Positions 44,010 through 56,377 of a stretch of DNA of 64,000 bases are shown here, piece by piece. A program made the translations under genes and the position numbers. The stretch covers positions 133,501 through 197,500 of the forward strand of contig MCFG01000051.1 of NCBI GenBank assembly GCA_002104895.1. Direction: 5' to 3'. Source of the stretch: Anaeromyces robustus (lineage: Eukaryota > Neocallimastigomycota > Neocallimastigomycetes > Neocallimastigales > Neocallimastigaceae). Every line of letters starts with the position of its first letter. The first letter of the stretch is position 1. The notes under the pieces were generated by a model. It was not told the DNA's origin, did not search any database, and saw only the letters and a program-made list of their open reading frames with translations.

Positions 44010-45930
44010 ATATATATATATATATATAATTATTATATGTATTAATTTCATCAATAAGATCATAATCTTGTCTATTAGTCAATTCTTTCATAATTTTAAG
44101 AAAATTAACTAAAAATAATAATACATCTTTCATATTATTAAAAATGTATTTTTTCAAAATACATATTTTTTTTTCATATAAATCGGATAAATTTAATTCA
44201 TTCATGAATTAAAGATAATATTCGTTTGTCATCTCTTTTAGTATATCTTTTTAAACAAATTATATTGATAATTTGTTTAAAAAGATATAATTTGTTTAAA
44301 AAGAATAAATTAGAGCAACACAATTTTTTAAACAAGTAGATCTTGATTCTAATTTACGATTTAATTTTTTTAGTTTGATTGTATACAGCTGAATATCTTT
44401 ATTCTTCATAATCAGATAATTGAGAAATAAATTCAAGTTCATTTTCTTTACTATAAATATAATATTTCTATTTTGGAAATAATCTAATGGATCAAATGAA
44501 TATATCTTTAATTATCATCAATTCTATAAATGACATTTAAATCTAATCATTGATCATTTATTAATCTATCAACAATAAATGAATTTAATCTTTTTTTTAT
44601 AAATAAATTTTATCTTTTTATCATTGAAACGTTTTGATATCATTTTGATCGTAGTATATGATATATATCATATCTATCATAAATAATATTTTCTTCATTT
44701 TCCATTTTCCATTTTCCATCAAAAGATTTAAGAGATTATGCAATATTAGTAAAAAATTAGTTTTTCAATAAAATTTCTATTTTAAATAATCATTCTTAAT
44801 TTTACTTATGTTTCTTTTTTCTTTTTAAAAATAGAATCCTTTGGTCTTAAAAGATATTGTTTTCCATTTTATTAAAGTAACAAAAATCGTACCCCATACT
44901 GAAATAAGATATATACCTTCTTTATTTATTTTATTATTTCATTATTTTTTTCATTAATTTATTAATATGATAATCAACACAAATATCATTATCATTAATT
45001 TTTGCATAATATGAATTTATAACTTAGAATATTTTATCAATACACTTTATTTAACTTCTAAAATGAGAATAAAAGAATGGTAAAATTAATTATGATATTT
45101 ATCGTTATTAGTTATTATATTGTAATGTAATGTAATGTAAAATTAAATTGCTATCAGCATCAATAATTCCAATAATATTGAAAGATCATCTATTGAGGAA
45201 TTTTTGGACGTTAATACGTTAATATCAAAAGAATTATTATCGAGAATAAAATTTTTTTATTTTCTACCAACTCATGTTTAAATATATTTCATAGCAATAA
45301 CTTTATTAAATTCTTCAAAAAGGAAATGAAAAATTTTTTCCATATTCCCATTTTGATTTTAATAATATAGTATTGTTTAATTCATTGAAATTATTAATAT
45401 TAATATTAATATCTTTAAAATCATTATACATAGTAATATCTAAATCATTTGGTACAAGAAGAATTCTCTTGTTTCTTACTTTATTATTTACATAATTTAA
45501 TAAATTCACTTCCATTTTTAGCATTTAATTAAATCACAAAGTTAATCATAAATGTTAATACTGATCTTGAATTTTTTGTTTCAGAATCTATAAAAGTATT
45601 AAAAATTTTAGTAGAAAGTTTATATATAATTCATGGAATTTTTATCTAATTTTTCACCATTTTTTTAAATCTCTTAAATTTAATATGATTTATTAAATAA
45701 TCATTAAATCTTCCTTCATTACCAATATTAGAAACATCAATAAGTATTGGTCTTGTTTCAAAATTATTCTCATCGTTAAATTAAACAGTTTTAGGAATAA
45801 TTTTTTTAGTAGCTGTAGTACCATCAAAATTATTAATAACAAGAATTAAAGCAATAAATTCTTTTATAGGTTATAATCGATGTATTCACAATATACTATT
45901 ATAATTTGAATAAATAATATAACAAAGTAT
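44010..45930 (-). pseudogene. Truncated pseudogene of the large secreted protein family
   Basis: Minus-strand fragments match the N-terminal ~600 residues of the two intact genes at 49129-53790 and 58827-62930. From 5' to 3': YCEYIDYN (45.9 kb), TRPILIDVSNIGNEG (about 45.75 kb), KRILLVPND and SKWEYGKNFSFPF (45.5-45.3 kb), then scattered segments of the middle region and finally MKELTNRQDYDLIDEINTY (about 44.1 kb). It is interrupted by many frameshifts and stops and ends abruptly near 44.0 kb, lacking the C-terminal half. It is strongly diverged from both intact copies, so it was not part of their recent sequence exchange. A 22-bp-arm hairpin (44242-44289) lies within it. Confidence 0.8.
44242..44289. 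repeat. Perfect 22-bp inverted repeat (hairpin)
   Basis: Arms 44242-44263 and 44268-44289, loop ATTG, core CTTTTTAAACAAATTAT; a third half-copy of the arm follows at once (44289-44303). It lies inside the pseudogene. Confidence 0.9.
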
Positions 45931-46365
45931 TTTCAATTCATTTTTATTATATATTTTATATATATAATTACTTATATATATATTTTTTTATTTTTTATTT
46001 TTCTATTAAAAAGTATTTCTAAAAAAGATTAAATCTATAAAATATTAATTTTTTTTCTATTTTCTTTTTAAATTTTAAAATATTTTTTATTTTTTTTTTA
46101 TTTTAAATATTTTTTTTTTTAAAAAAAATTTTTTATATTCATATAATTTTTTTTTTAAATACAGAAAAAGTTAATAATTTAAAAAAAAAAATAAATTAAT
46201 AATTTTTTTTAATAAATAGAAACTTTTTTACATGAGTAATAAAAAAATTTTTTTTAATGAAAATAATTCATATAAAAATACCATCATTAACATTGTGATT
46301 TGATTTACTTAAAAATAAAAATAAAAAACTTAAAAAAATAATGTTTAATACATTTAATTTATTCA

Positions 46366-46401
<36 letters not shown>

Positions 46402-47615
46402 CTATTATATTTTATTATATTTTATTATTTAGAATATTCTTAACATATTCTAAAATTTAAAATTTAAAATTAAAAATTAAAAATCAAAATCAAAATAAAT
46501 AAATATAAATATAAATATAAATATAATATTTATTTAAAAAATTTTTCTTTTTTAAATTATAAATTAAAATTGTATGAATATAAAACATAAAACATATGAG
46601 TAATAAAAAAGTTAGCCATAAAAAATTAAAAGAAAAAATTTTTGCTTTTTATTTGTGTAATGAATACAAAAAAAAAAATTTTTTTTTTCTTTTCTTTTGT
46701 CTTTTTAAATTAAATCTATATTAAATTAAATCTATATTAATTTATTTAAACTTTTATTTATTATTATAATTTTACATTTTTCATTTTACATTTTACATTT
46801 TACATTTTACATTTAATAAGAAATGTTTTTTATATAAATTTATTTTTTCTACATTCTTTTCAAATATTTATATTTTTTATTTCTTTTTTTCAAATTTTTT
46901 TTTACTATTTTAATTATCTATTCAATAAATTCTAGATATTAGAATATGAAATAAAATATATTATTATATATATAATAAATAATATATAATAATATTGAAT
47001 TATACTTTGTCAAAAGATAATAGAAAACCCCAAATTTTTATTTTTAGGGTACAACATATTTGCTTTTATAAAATAATAATAATACTAATAATACAATTAT
47101 ATAAAATATTAGAATTTATGGATGTATTATATTCTTATTTTGATAATGAAGGTTTTATATATATATTTATAATTATTAATATTTTTATTATTATTCTAAA
47201 ATAATTAGATAATTTTAAATAATAGATAAGATAATATTTTACACATTTATTATTTTTTTTAAAACTTTACAACAAAAATAAAATTGAAAATTATTAACTT
47301 TTTTCTATATATAGATAAATAGCTATAGAAAAAAGAATTATCGTTTAATCTTTTAATGGAAAATTAAAAAATTACACAAAATAAATTTTTTTTTAATTTT
47401 TTAACTTTTTTCCAAATATTTAAATGTTACATTAAAGAAAAGTTTTTTTATTTGTTAAAATTAATTTAAACTTTTTTTTTTTTTTAACAAGATTTAATAT
47501 TTTAGGTAGTACAAAATTTTTTGGATTTTTTAAAATAATTTTTAATGTATCAAGTTCAAATTAATTTAAGTTTTACATCAAATAATAAATAATAATAATT
47601 ATGATTATAATTATG

Positions 47616-47664
<49 letters not shown>

Positions 47665-48920
47665 ATTATTATTAACTATTATTATGATTATCATACAATA
47701 TTATTATTATTATCATTCAATATTATTATTATTATTATTAGCATTATTTATAAAGATTATTATTTATTAATATACAAGTAATAATTATTATAATAAATCA
47801 ATCAGATAAAGATATTATTTTAAATAAATAAAATATAACATTACTTTTTATAAGGTTATTTTAATTATTTATTTACTTATTGAAATAATTAATTTTATTA
47901 CTATTATTATATATATATTATTTTCATAAATGTATGTAATGGAAATTATAATAGCTATATATATATTTATAGATTTAAAATGAAATAAAAACAAAATTGA
48001 ATAAACCCTTTTTTTTATTATTAAATTTTTTTTTAAACTTTTAAACAGTGACATGTTTCATGTTAAATCGATAATGGCATATATTTCATAAATTAATAAT
48101 TACAATTTACAATATCATAATATAATATATGTAAATTAATAATCAAAATTTTATCCTATATAATTTATTCTTATACAGAAAGTTTATTATAGTATTGTTT
48201 AGTATTCTATTTATTTATAAATATACATATATATATTATTAAAGGGCTTTAATATATATAAATAAAATTGATTATATATATATAAGTATTTTTACTGTTT
48301 TATTTTTATATATGATTTTTAGTGTATATATATTATATATATAATATACTTAAAAAAAAATTGTATTTTTTTTAATATTATATTGAAAGATTATTTGAAA
48401 TTTTGTGAAAAGATTTATAGAAATTCTATAAATTTTTTAGAAAAAAAATATTATAATAAATTGTATTTTATTTTATTTTATTTTATTTTTATGGGTGACA
48501 TTGAAAAAAATTATTAGTGATTTTGTTAAAAGATTTATAAAAATTTATAGAAATTCTATAGTAGATTTTTATAAAAAATTGGATGAGGAAAATTATGGAA
48601 ATTTTTATATTAAAAATTTTTTTTTAATTTTTAATTTTGTGTTAAGAATAAAATTGAAATTTTTAAATTAAAATTTTCATACACACTACTAATTACTTTT
48701 TTATATACTTTTTTTTTATATACATTTTTTTTTAGTTTGTTGAAAATGTTAAATAAGTAACATTATACTTTTTTTTTTAAACAAAAATAAATAATTATAA
48801 AAATCATTTTAGATATATTAAAAAAAATAAAATTATAGAAATTCTATAGAAATATTTTAAAAAAAATGAATATATAAAGAGATAATTTTTTGTATAATTT
48901 CTTAGATTTAAACTAAAAAA

Positions 48921-48961
<41 letters not shown>

Positions 48962-49128
48962 ATTGAATTTTTTTATAAAAAAATTCAATATTATAAATAA
49001 TATTTAAAGTTTAAGAATACATTATTCAATAGAAAGCATATTAATAAATTTAATAAATTAAATAAATAATATATAATATATATACATATATATATATATT
49101 AAATATATATAATAGTATAAAATTTAAA
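45931..49128. other. Intergenic spacer and upstream region of the first large secreted gene
   Basis: AT-rich, with ATT arrays (46371-46400, 47617-47660) and T homopolymers. A weak ~50-bp block with ATGTTACATTAAAGAAAAG at about 47399-47451 recurs near 54936-54983. Nothing coding seen. Confidence 0.55.
48416..48848. promoter_or_regulatory. Three copies of TATAGAAATTCTATA upstream of the first large gene
   Basis: The 15-base near-palindrome occurs exactly at 48416-48430, 48546-48560 and 48834-48848, 280-715 bases before the ATG at 49129. A binding-site role is inference; in such AT-rich DNA the GAA..TTC core makes it less likely to be chance. It was not seen upstream of the paralogue at 62930. 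Confidence 0.35.
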
Positions 49129-52100
49129 ATGAATTGGAAATTATTATTTTTATTTTTCATATACTATATAGTAGTATATTGTGAATATGTTGATTATGCT
49201 GTAGAAGAACTTGCTGCTTTAATTCTTGCTGCTGGTAATGAGGATGGAACAATTGCTAGAGAAATTGATCCTGAAACTTATACTTATAATTCAAGTAACA
49301 ATGAAACTAATTATGAATTAAGACCTATACTTATTGATGTTTCTAATGTTGGTAATAATGGCAATCTAATGGATATTCAACATATCATTCCAAGTTTAAG
49401 AGGCTTAGAAGGTGAAGAATTAAATAAAAAATTCCATGAATTATATGAACTTGCTACTAGAGTTTTTAATACTTTTATGGATCCTGATACTGAAGTTCAA
49501 GATCGTCCTGCTAATATTAATACTTATGATGGTCTTCGTGATTTAATTATCTCAAAAGATAAAAATGAATCTATTGGTTTATGTAATAATGATGTTAAAA
49601 CAAGAATTCTTTTTGTACCAAATGATTCAGCTATTAGTATGATGAAAATATTTATATATAATTTCGAAAATGATGATATCGATGGAATTGATATGAATGA
49701 TTTTGATAAATTACCAGAAAATATTAAATCAGAATGGAAAAAGGAAAAATTTTCACTTCCTTCCGAAGAACTTAGTAAAGTTATTGCTATGAAATGTATT
49801 AAAACATGGGCTTGTAAAAAGATATTTTATATCGATGAATCTTCTGATGTTGATATTTTAAAATACCTTGATGAAATCTCTTTCAATATTGTAGAAACTA
49901 CCGATTCTAATAATCATTTACATTATAGTGTAATGATTATAAATAATTATACAGGTCAAATATTCTATGTATTTACTCTTACCTATGATGGAGATAAATA
50001 TAGTGATGATAAAAGATTCCCACCTAAATATTCATATTATGATGATATTAGTTATAATGTTGGTGGATATCATATTACTTTTGATAAAGAAAATAATTCA
50101 ATAAATAGAGAAGGTATAAATCTTATTGCAGCATGTGGTACCATTTTTGTTACTGAAGAAAATGGGAAACAAATTATTTTAAAACCAAAAGATTATATTT
50201 TAAAAGATCAAAATGGTAAAATTAAAACAGATGATTTAAATGGAAATTTATTGGAAGCTAATTTTGCTAATGCTGAATCTCTTAAATCCTTTGGTGAAAA
50301 TGAAGAAAATATTATTTGTGATCGATATGATATTTCCTATGCTACTATCAAAATGATATCCAAACGTTTCATTGATAAAAGATTAAATAATATATATATT
50401 GATGGCTTAACAGATGATCAATTATTAGATTTAAATGCTATTTATCAATTGATGGCCATTAAAGATGTTTTCATTGATCCATTAAATTATGGACAAAATG
50501 GTATGTTACATTATACTAAAAATAATAAACTTGAATATATTTCTCAAATGTCTGATTTCGAAGAATCAAGATATTTAGCATCCTATACTCAATCTAAATT
50601 AAATCTTGAATTAAAATCAGGATCTACTGGTTTAACTAATTTTGCAACACCAGTGACTTCTTATGATTTAGAAGATGCTACATCAACGGCTGATAAAATA
50701 ATTCAAAATTATCTTAATAAATATTCTAAAAGAAATTTATCATTATTATTAAGTAAAAGAGATGAAAATCAAATAGAATTAATTAATGGATGGATAGATA
50801 AAGCTGAAATATATGAAAAGATTTATTTAGCAGGAGAAAGTTTTAGTTTAGAAGATAGTATAGAATTTTTAACTAGTTTTCATATAGCTTTAAAAGAACT
50901 TAGTAATCGACAAGATTATTCTATTGCTAATGAAATTCAAACCTATCAGGAATTTAAAAACAAAAATAATATGGATACTAAAATTAGTTTTCAACATCTT
51001 TCAACATTAGAAAGTTACTTCAATAGATGTTTAAGATTACATATAAAACATTTTGGATCTGAAACATTATTAGATAGTAATGGAAGATATGTCTTTAGAA
51101 ATTTACCTAATATTAATATGGAAGCTAGTAGAAATACTCGAATTCTTTTCAATTTATATGAAAATGTATTAGAAGATATTTTTGAAATAGCGGATGATAC
51201 TTTTGAAAGTACTTATGAAAGTAATCTTTCAAGATATAGATTAAAATCATCTGAAGAAATTTCTAAAAGAGATGATGATGATATATCAGAAAGTATTGAA
51301 ATTAATGATATTTATATGTTGAATGAAATATATTTAATTGATTATGAAAATTTGAATATCGTTGATAGACTTGGAGATGTAATTTCAGAAGTTAAAGATA
51401 TTTTAACAGCCATTGAAATTCATAATAATGATGAAAATGAACCCATTAATGGATCAGGAACATTTGCAGAATTATATAGAGTATTAGTCGCAAAATATAA
51501 AGAAGGTTTTCCAGAAAATATAGAAATTCAAGGAATACGTGAAATTGAAAGAGATAATGAACCACAAACTAAATTAAAAATTGAACGTATAATTGGTAGA
51601 ATTGATGAAGATACTTTATCGGATTATATACTTAATAATTTAAATTCTAAATATTATTTAAAGCATATATTTAATCATTTGAGATTAGAAATTTCTTCCA
51701 TTTCAAATGAGAATGAAGAAGGAATCATAGATGATAATACTAAACAAAAATTATTAAATTTACAAGAAAAAATATTTGATAAATTAATGAATTATTTAGA
51801 TTATTCATCACCAAAGGGACATGAAGAAGAAGGAGAACATTTACTTGAAGTTATTAATCATTATAATGATTTATATGTATTCCTTCATGTTTCATTTTAT
51901 ATAGATCCTGATGATGAAAGTATAATGGGTATTCCAACCGATGAAATAATTGAAAGAATGGAATATATTTATAATGAAAAATTAATTAATTCTATAAATA
52001 GAATTATTCAAACTTATCCTGATTATTTCACTCTTAAAGATGGAGAAATGGATTTCAGTACCTATTTAGAAACCAATGCTAATATTGCTAACTATTGTTA

Positions 52101-53790
52101 TTTTGGTGAACTTTTGAATATTGAACCAAGTGCTAAAGATTATTCTAAGATATTAGGACAAGAGGTAAAAAGTATAGGTGAAGCTTTAAGTATAATTATT
52201 GAAAAAATTCCACCAGAACAATGTCTTGATCTTGAAAAAGCTTTTGCTTTGAAAAAAGAAATTATAAGATCTTTATCTGAAGCTACTAGAAATCAAGATG
52301 AAATTGATGATTATGAAAATTATTATAGAAATCTTATTACTAAATCCAATAACAAAATTATTAATACAAAATATTTTGAAGCACAAAATGAATCAACATA
52401 TAGATTATTTATGAACTTTATGAGAGTATTAAGTTACTTTGATAATCATGTTGTTTTAGATAATGTACGAAATGGAAATAATGATAGTTTAGATTATTCA
52501 TCTATATATGTTGATGATAATGGTGAACCTATTTTAAATGATTTTGATGTTTTTTGTAATACTATTGATAAAAGTGTAAGAGAACTCATTACCAATGATT
52601 CAACACAATATATTGATGATAATAATAATAGTAATAATAATGATGAAATGAAAAAGAGAGATCTTAACATGTTCAAGGATGATTTAGAATCTAGATTATA
52701 TGTAAGACCTAGTTTTTATGGACATAACCGAAGACGAAATGTTAATACTGTAATTTCAAATAATAATCAAGGTTTAAGACTAATACAAGGTGGTGGTGGT
52801 GGTAATAATAATAATAATAATAATAGAAATGGTAATAATAATAATATAAATAATAATAATAACAATAATAATATAGATATGGGTGATGATGATGATAGAG
52901 GTCCTATTTATTTTAATGGTGGTTTATATGATGCAAATGGTCGTCCTGTTAATGAAAATGGTGTCGTTCTTGGTGATGTAGAGGTTAATCATTATATCCC
53001 GGATAATGGTTTATATGATCAAGATGGTTATCTTGTTACTAATCTTGATCCAAATGGTAATCCTATTGGAAATGATAATGGTGGTAATGTTGATTATAAT
53101 AGTAATGAAAGCGATGTTAATAATAGAAATGGTGGTGGTAATCGTGGTAATAATAATAGAAGTGGTAATGGCGGTAATGATGGTGCTAATGATAATAATA
53201 ATAATAATGGAAATGGTAATAATGGAAATGGTGGTGCTGGTGCTGGTGCTGGTGCTAGTACTAGTGGTACTGGTAGTTCTAATGATAATTATGAAGGTGG
53301 TGGTAGTAGTAGTAATGATTCTTATAATAGTAATGATAATAATAGTGGTGGTAATGGTAATGGTAATGGTAGTAGTGTTAGAGGTAGTGTAAGAGCTATG
53401 CCTTCATTTATTAGGGATTACGGTGTAAATGCTATATCTGGATCTACTAACTCAGTAGTTTCTCGTTCTTATTCCCAATATAAATATTCTACTGCTACAG
53501 ATCCTCCAGAAACGTCAATTAGACAACAAGGAATACTAAAAAATACTCTTAAATTAAATGATATTACAAGTACAGATACAACAAAACCTAAAATACAGAA
53601 GATTCGTAATAATATAAATAAATCATTAGATAGAAATCCTTCTTCTAATGATTATAAAAATAGAATTAATAAAAAAGTTCCTATTCATAAAAACAGACAA
53701 AGACAAAACAGTCGATTAAGAAAACCTAACAATAGCAATATAAAAGCTAGTGGAAAAAGTGCTACTATTAATGGTAAAAGAAAAAGTTAA
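49129..53790 (+). CDS. Large secreted protein of unknown function, paralogue A
   Basis: A single open frame of 1553 residues begins with a signal peptide (LLFLFFIYYIVVYC) after an A-rich leader. Residues ~16-545 form a conserved N-terminal region (RILFVPNDSAISMM, AACGTIFVTEENGKQ) that I cannot assign; the first motif slightly recalls fasciclin (FAS1) domains but is too weak to claim. Residues ~545-1180 are largely helical and acidic and about 50-60% like paralogue B by eye, with shared HEEEGEHLLEVIN and SKILG blocks. After ~1200 there is a Gly/Asn-rich region (poly-Asn, then GAGAGAGAS-like) with two short NGGLYDANGRPV-type repeats, and a basic Lys/Arg-rich end. No membrane helix other than the signal peptide was seen, so secretion or wall association is likely. 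The N-terminal DNA is identical to that of B (see findings). Confidence 0.85.
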   Translation: MNWKLLFLFFIYYIVVYCEYVDYAVEELAALILAAGNEDGTIAREIDPETYTYNSSNNETNYELRPILIDVSNVGNNGNLMDIQHIIPSLRGLEGEELNKKFHELYELATRVFNTFMDPDTEVQDRPANINTYDGLRDLIISKDKNESIGLCNNDVKTRILFVPNDSAISMMKIFIYNFENDDIDGIDMNDFDKLPENIKSEWKKEKFSLPSEELSKVIAMKCIKTWACKKIFYIDESSDVDILKYLDEISFNIVETTDSNNHLHYSVMIINNYTGQIFYVFTLTYDGDKYSDDKRFPPKYSYYDDISYNVGGYHITFDKENNSINREGINLIAACGTIFVTEENGKQIILKPKDYILKDQNGKIKTDDLNGNLLEANFANAESLKSFGENEENIICDRYDISYATIKMISKRFIDKRLNNIYIDGLTDDQLLDLNAIYQLMAIKDVFIDPLNYGQNGMLHYTKNNKLEYISQMSDFEESRYLASYTQSKLNLELKSGSTGLTNFATPVTSYDLEDATSTADKIIQNYLNKYSKRNLSLLLSKRDENQIELINGWIDKAEIYEKIYLAGESFSLEDSIEFLTSFHIALKELSNRQDYSIANEIQTYQEFKNKNNMDTKISFQHLSTLESYFNRCLRLHIKHFGSETLLDSNGRYVFRNLPNINMEASRNTRILFNLYENVLEDIFEIADDTFESTYESNLSRYRLKSSEEISKRDDDDISESIEINDIYMLNEIYLIDYENLNIVDRLGDVISEVKDILTAIEIHNNDENEPINGSGTFAELYRVLVAKYKEGFPENIEIQGIREIERDNEPQTKLKIERIIGRIDEDTLSDYILNNLNSKYYLKHIFNHLRLEISSISNENEEGIIDDNTKQKLLNLQEKIFDKLMNYLDYSSPKGHEEEGEHLLEVINHYNDLYVFLHVSFYIDPDDESIMGIPTDEIIERMEYIYNEKLINSINRIIQTYPDYFTLKDGEMDFSTYLETNANIANYCYFGELLNIEPSAKDYSKILGQEVKSIGEALSIIIEKIPPEQCLDLEKAFALKKEIIRSLSEATRNQDEIDDYENYYRNLITKSNNKIINTKYFEAQNESTYRLFMNFMRVLSYFDNHVVLDNVRNGNNDSLDYSSIYVDDNGEPILNDFDVFCNTIDKSVRELITNDSTQYIDDNNNSNNNDEMKKRDLNMFKDDLESRLYVRPSFYGHNRRRNVNTVISNNNQGLRLIQGGGGGNNNNNNNRNGNNNNINNNNNNNNIDMGDDDDRGPIYFNGGLYDANGRPVNENGVVLGDVEVNHYIPDNGLYDQDGYLVTNLDPNGNPIGNDNGGNVDYNSNESDVNNRNGGGNRGNNNRSGNGGNDGANDNNNNNGNGNNGNGGAGAGAGASTSGTGSSNDNYEGGGSSSNDSYNSNDNNSGGNGNGNGSSVRGSVRAMPSFIRDYGVNAISGSTNSVVSRSYSQYKYSTATDPPETSIRQQGILKNTLKLNDITSTDTTKPKIQKIRNNINKSLDRNPSSNDYKNRINKKVPIHKNRQRQNSRLRKPNNSNIKASGKSATINGKRKS

Positions 53791-55006
53791 AACAAAAAAT
53801 AAATAAGATAATATAAAATAAAGAAGATTGCTTCCTATTTAATAATTATTATTACTATTATAATTAATTAATAGTATTGATAATAATATTCTTAAATAAT
53901 TATATTACTTTTAAAATATTGAAAATTTAAACAAAACACAATGAATAATAGTAAATAATAATATTATTCCTATTATATTATATTAAAACATATATTTTTA
54001 TATTTTCATATGTTTAAAAAATTAATTAAAAAAAATTACATAATAAAAAATAAATAAATAAAATAACAAACAAATAAATAAATTAATAGAATAATAAATA
54101 AATAAATAAATAAAAATAACAAATAAATAAATTAATAGAATAATAAATAAATAAATAAATAAATAAATAAATACAAATGACAAACAAAAAAATAAATTAA
54201 TACAATAATAAATAAATAAATATAAATAAATAAAATAATAGAATAATAAATAAATAAATAAATAAATAAATAAATATTAAAAAATAAATATTAAAAAATA
54301 AATATTAAAAAATAAATATTAAATATTTAATTATATTTAAAAAAAATAATTTTTTTTTGTTTAATATTTTATTTCATAAATTATTTATATTATTTTTTTA
54401 CTGTTATTATATCAATTGTAAATATATCTTTTCGGATTCTTTTCAATTAGTAAAATAACAATACTCTCACTCTCCGAGTGACTTTAAGGGCGTAGATGTC
54501 GAAAATTTAAGGCATGGGATTTATTCCGACAGAGGATTTAAATAGGATTCCATTCGTTGAATGGGAGAGGTTAGAAGTTTAATTTCTTACCCTTTTTTTG
54601 TTGATTTAATATTTTTTTTTAACTTTAATTAGTATCTGTAATAAATTTTATTATTTTTCTTTAAGTAACTTTTATTACTTTTATTTATTTTATATTTCAT
54701 ATATTGTATATTCTTTAATTATATGTAACTAACAACTAATATATATGTTAAATTTCAATTAATTCTTTTAAATAAAAAAAAAAAAAAATCCATCCTAGAC
54801 TATAAAAAAAAGAAAAAAAAAAAAAGAAAAAATTTAATTATAAAATAAATATATTATACATATATAATTTTATAGAAAATTCGATAATGCCCAAAAATAT
54901 TTATATATTAAAAATTAAAATTACATAATTTTTAAACTTTTTTTTTTTTCAAATGTTACATCAAAGAAAAAAAAACTTTTTATGTTTCATTTTATTTAAA
55001 TTTAAA

Positions 55007-55039
<33 letters not shown>

Positions 55040-55064
55040 TTTAATATTGTGTTTTATTAAATTT
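53791..55064. other. 3' flank with dispersed repeat
   Basis: AAAT-type repeats (54050-54320), then a less AT-rich dispersed repeat (54440-54595), then T-rich spacer up to the LTR element at 55065. No coding signal. Confidence 0.6.
54440..54595 (+). repeat. Dispersed repeat of unknown class, copy 1
   Basis: This unusually GC-containing block (CTCTCCGAGTGACTTTAAGG, AAGGCATGGGATTTATTCC, GGATTCCATTCGTTGAATGG) recurs in the same orientation at about 57740-57870. CCATTC-GTT-GAATGG forms a short hairpin. I tested it by eye against tRNA boxes A/B and the main snRNAs and found no match. It might be a SINE or part of a larger element. Confidence 0.6.
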
Positions 55065-55249
55065 TATTAACAGTCAGTTAATTGGGTTTAATATTATGTC
55101 AACTTTATTAATATATTTTTATGATAAAGAGTTACAAATATCTAAATTTTATAAATTACATGCTTTTATATTCATACAATGTGGCTCATACATTAAATCT
55201 AATACAATACATTTTAATACATTTAACATATATTTCACATATTCTAACA
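55065..55249 (-). repeat. 3' LTR of the TRIM-like element
   Basis: 185 bp, matching the other LTR base for base by eye. Its right end is next to the polypurine tract. Confidence 0.9.
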
Positions 55250-55263
55250 CTCCCCCCTAAACC
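55250..55263 (-). other. Polypurine tract of the TRIM-like element
   Basis: Minus strand GGTTTAGGGGGGAG directly before the TGTTAG end of the LTR, the expected place for plus-strand priming in LTR elements. Confidence 0.75.
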
Positions 55264-55602
55264 TAATTATTCTGTAAGAGATAATTTGGTTTACTGGTGA
55301 ATATGTGTACTAAATACTATTTTATATTATATACTAATATTTTATATACTATAAATCTATTTTCATTAATTGTAATTATATACACTTATGTATATACTAG
55401 CTTAATTTATTTTAATAAACTATATTATTACCCTATGATATTTTTGTGGCGAAATATCCTAAAACCATATTTATTTATGGGTAAATAAACTATATTTAAA
55501 TTATTTATGGATTGGTTACTTATTTGTACCATCCTATATTATATTTTGGCAACCTCACTGGGATTCACGCCTTAAAATCTTGACAACTCATGGTTTACCT
55601 CT

Positions 55603-55726
55603 TTGGTTTTACGTACTCTTGACAACTCATGGATTAACTCACTGGTTTTTACGTCCTAACATATTTGGTTTTACGTACTCTTGACAACTCATGGATTAAC
55701 TCACTGGTTTTTACGTCCTAACATAT
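55603..55726. repeat. 62-bp tandem repeat inside the TRIM-like element
   Basis: Two copies of a 62-bp unit containing TTTTACGTACTCTTGACAAC and CTCACTGGTTTTTACGTCC, preceded by a partial, diverged copy from about 55560. Confidence 0.85.
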
Positions 55727-56377
55727 TTAATTATAAATTTTATTATTTTTGTAGAAAAATAACCTTTATATATATAAAAATAGCCTTTAATATTCAAAAG
55801 TTATATTTATTTATCAATTAATGATTTAATTTCCTATTAAGAGTCTCAAATTTATTTGTTTACACGTGTTTCTTCCAAACCTTTAACGCGTAATTTAAGC
55901 CTTATATTCTTAATTATTTTATTTTAGTATTATACTTTTATTTAGTTTCTTTAGGGGGTTTTATTTTATAATAATATTAAATATTTGACGCGATTTTCCA
56001 TTTTTAAAATTTTAGATCACTCATCTTCAATGTAGATCAAGATTAATTTTCTATAAAGCTTACATAATGGCAACTCATCATAATTTAAATTTTACAATAA
56101 CCACAGTCCTTAGAACATTTCCATGTTGACATAATATTCTTTGTCCGGCACGAAATTCTATCTTCAAAGAATCTCTTTTAGAGTCGATGAGACTCTCAAT
56201 CTATTAACAGTCAGTTAATTGGGTTTAATATTATGTCAACTTTATTAATATATTTTTATGATAAAGAGTTACAAATATCTAAATTTTATAAATTACATGC
56301 TTTTATATTCATACAATGTGGCTCATACATTAAATCTAATACAATACATTTTAATACATTTAACATATATTTCACAT

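Noticed and set aside
46995-47204. 69-residue ORF
   Set aside because: Ile/Tyr/Phe-rich chance frame in AT-rich DNA without signal or paralogue.
49600-50000. Fasciclin (FAS1) domain in the large secreted proteins
   Set aside because: RILFVPNDSAI resembles the first FAS1 motif but the second motif is not seen.
54440-54595. tRNA, snRNA or SRP RNA gene
   Set aside because: No box A/B pair, no Sm site with recognisable core, and no conserved snRNA sequence was found; kept only as an unclassified repeat.
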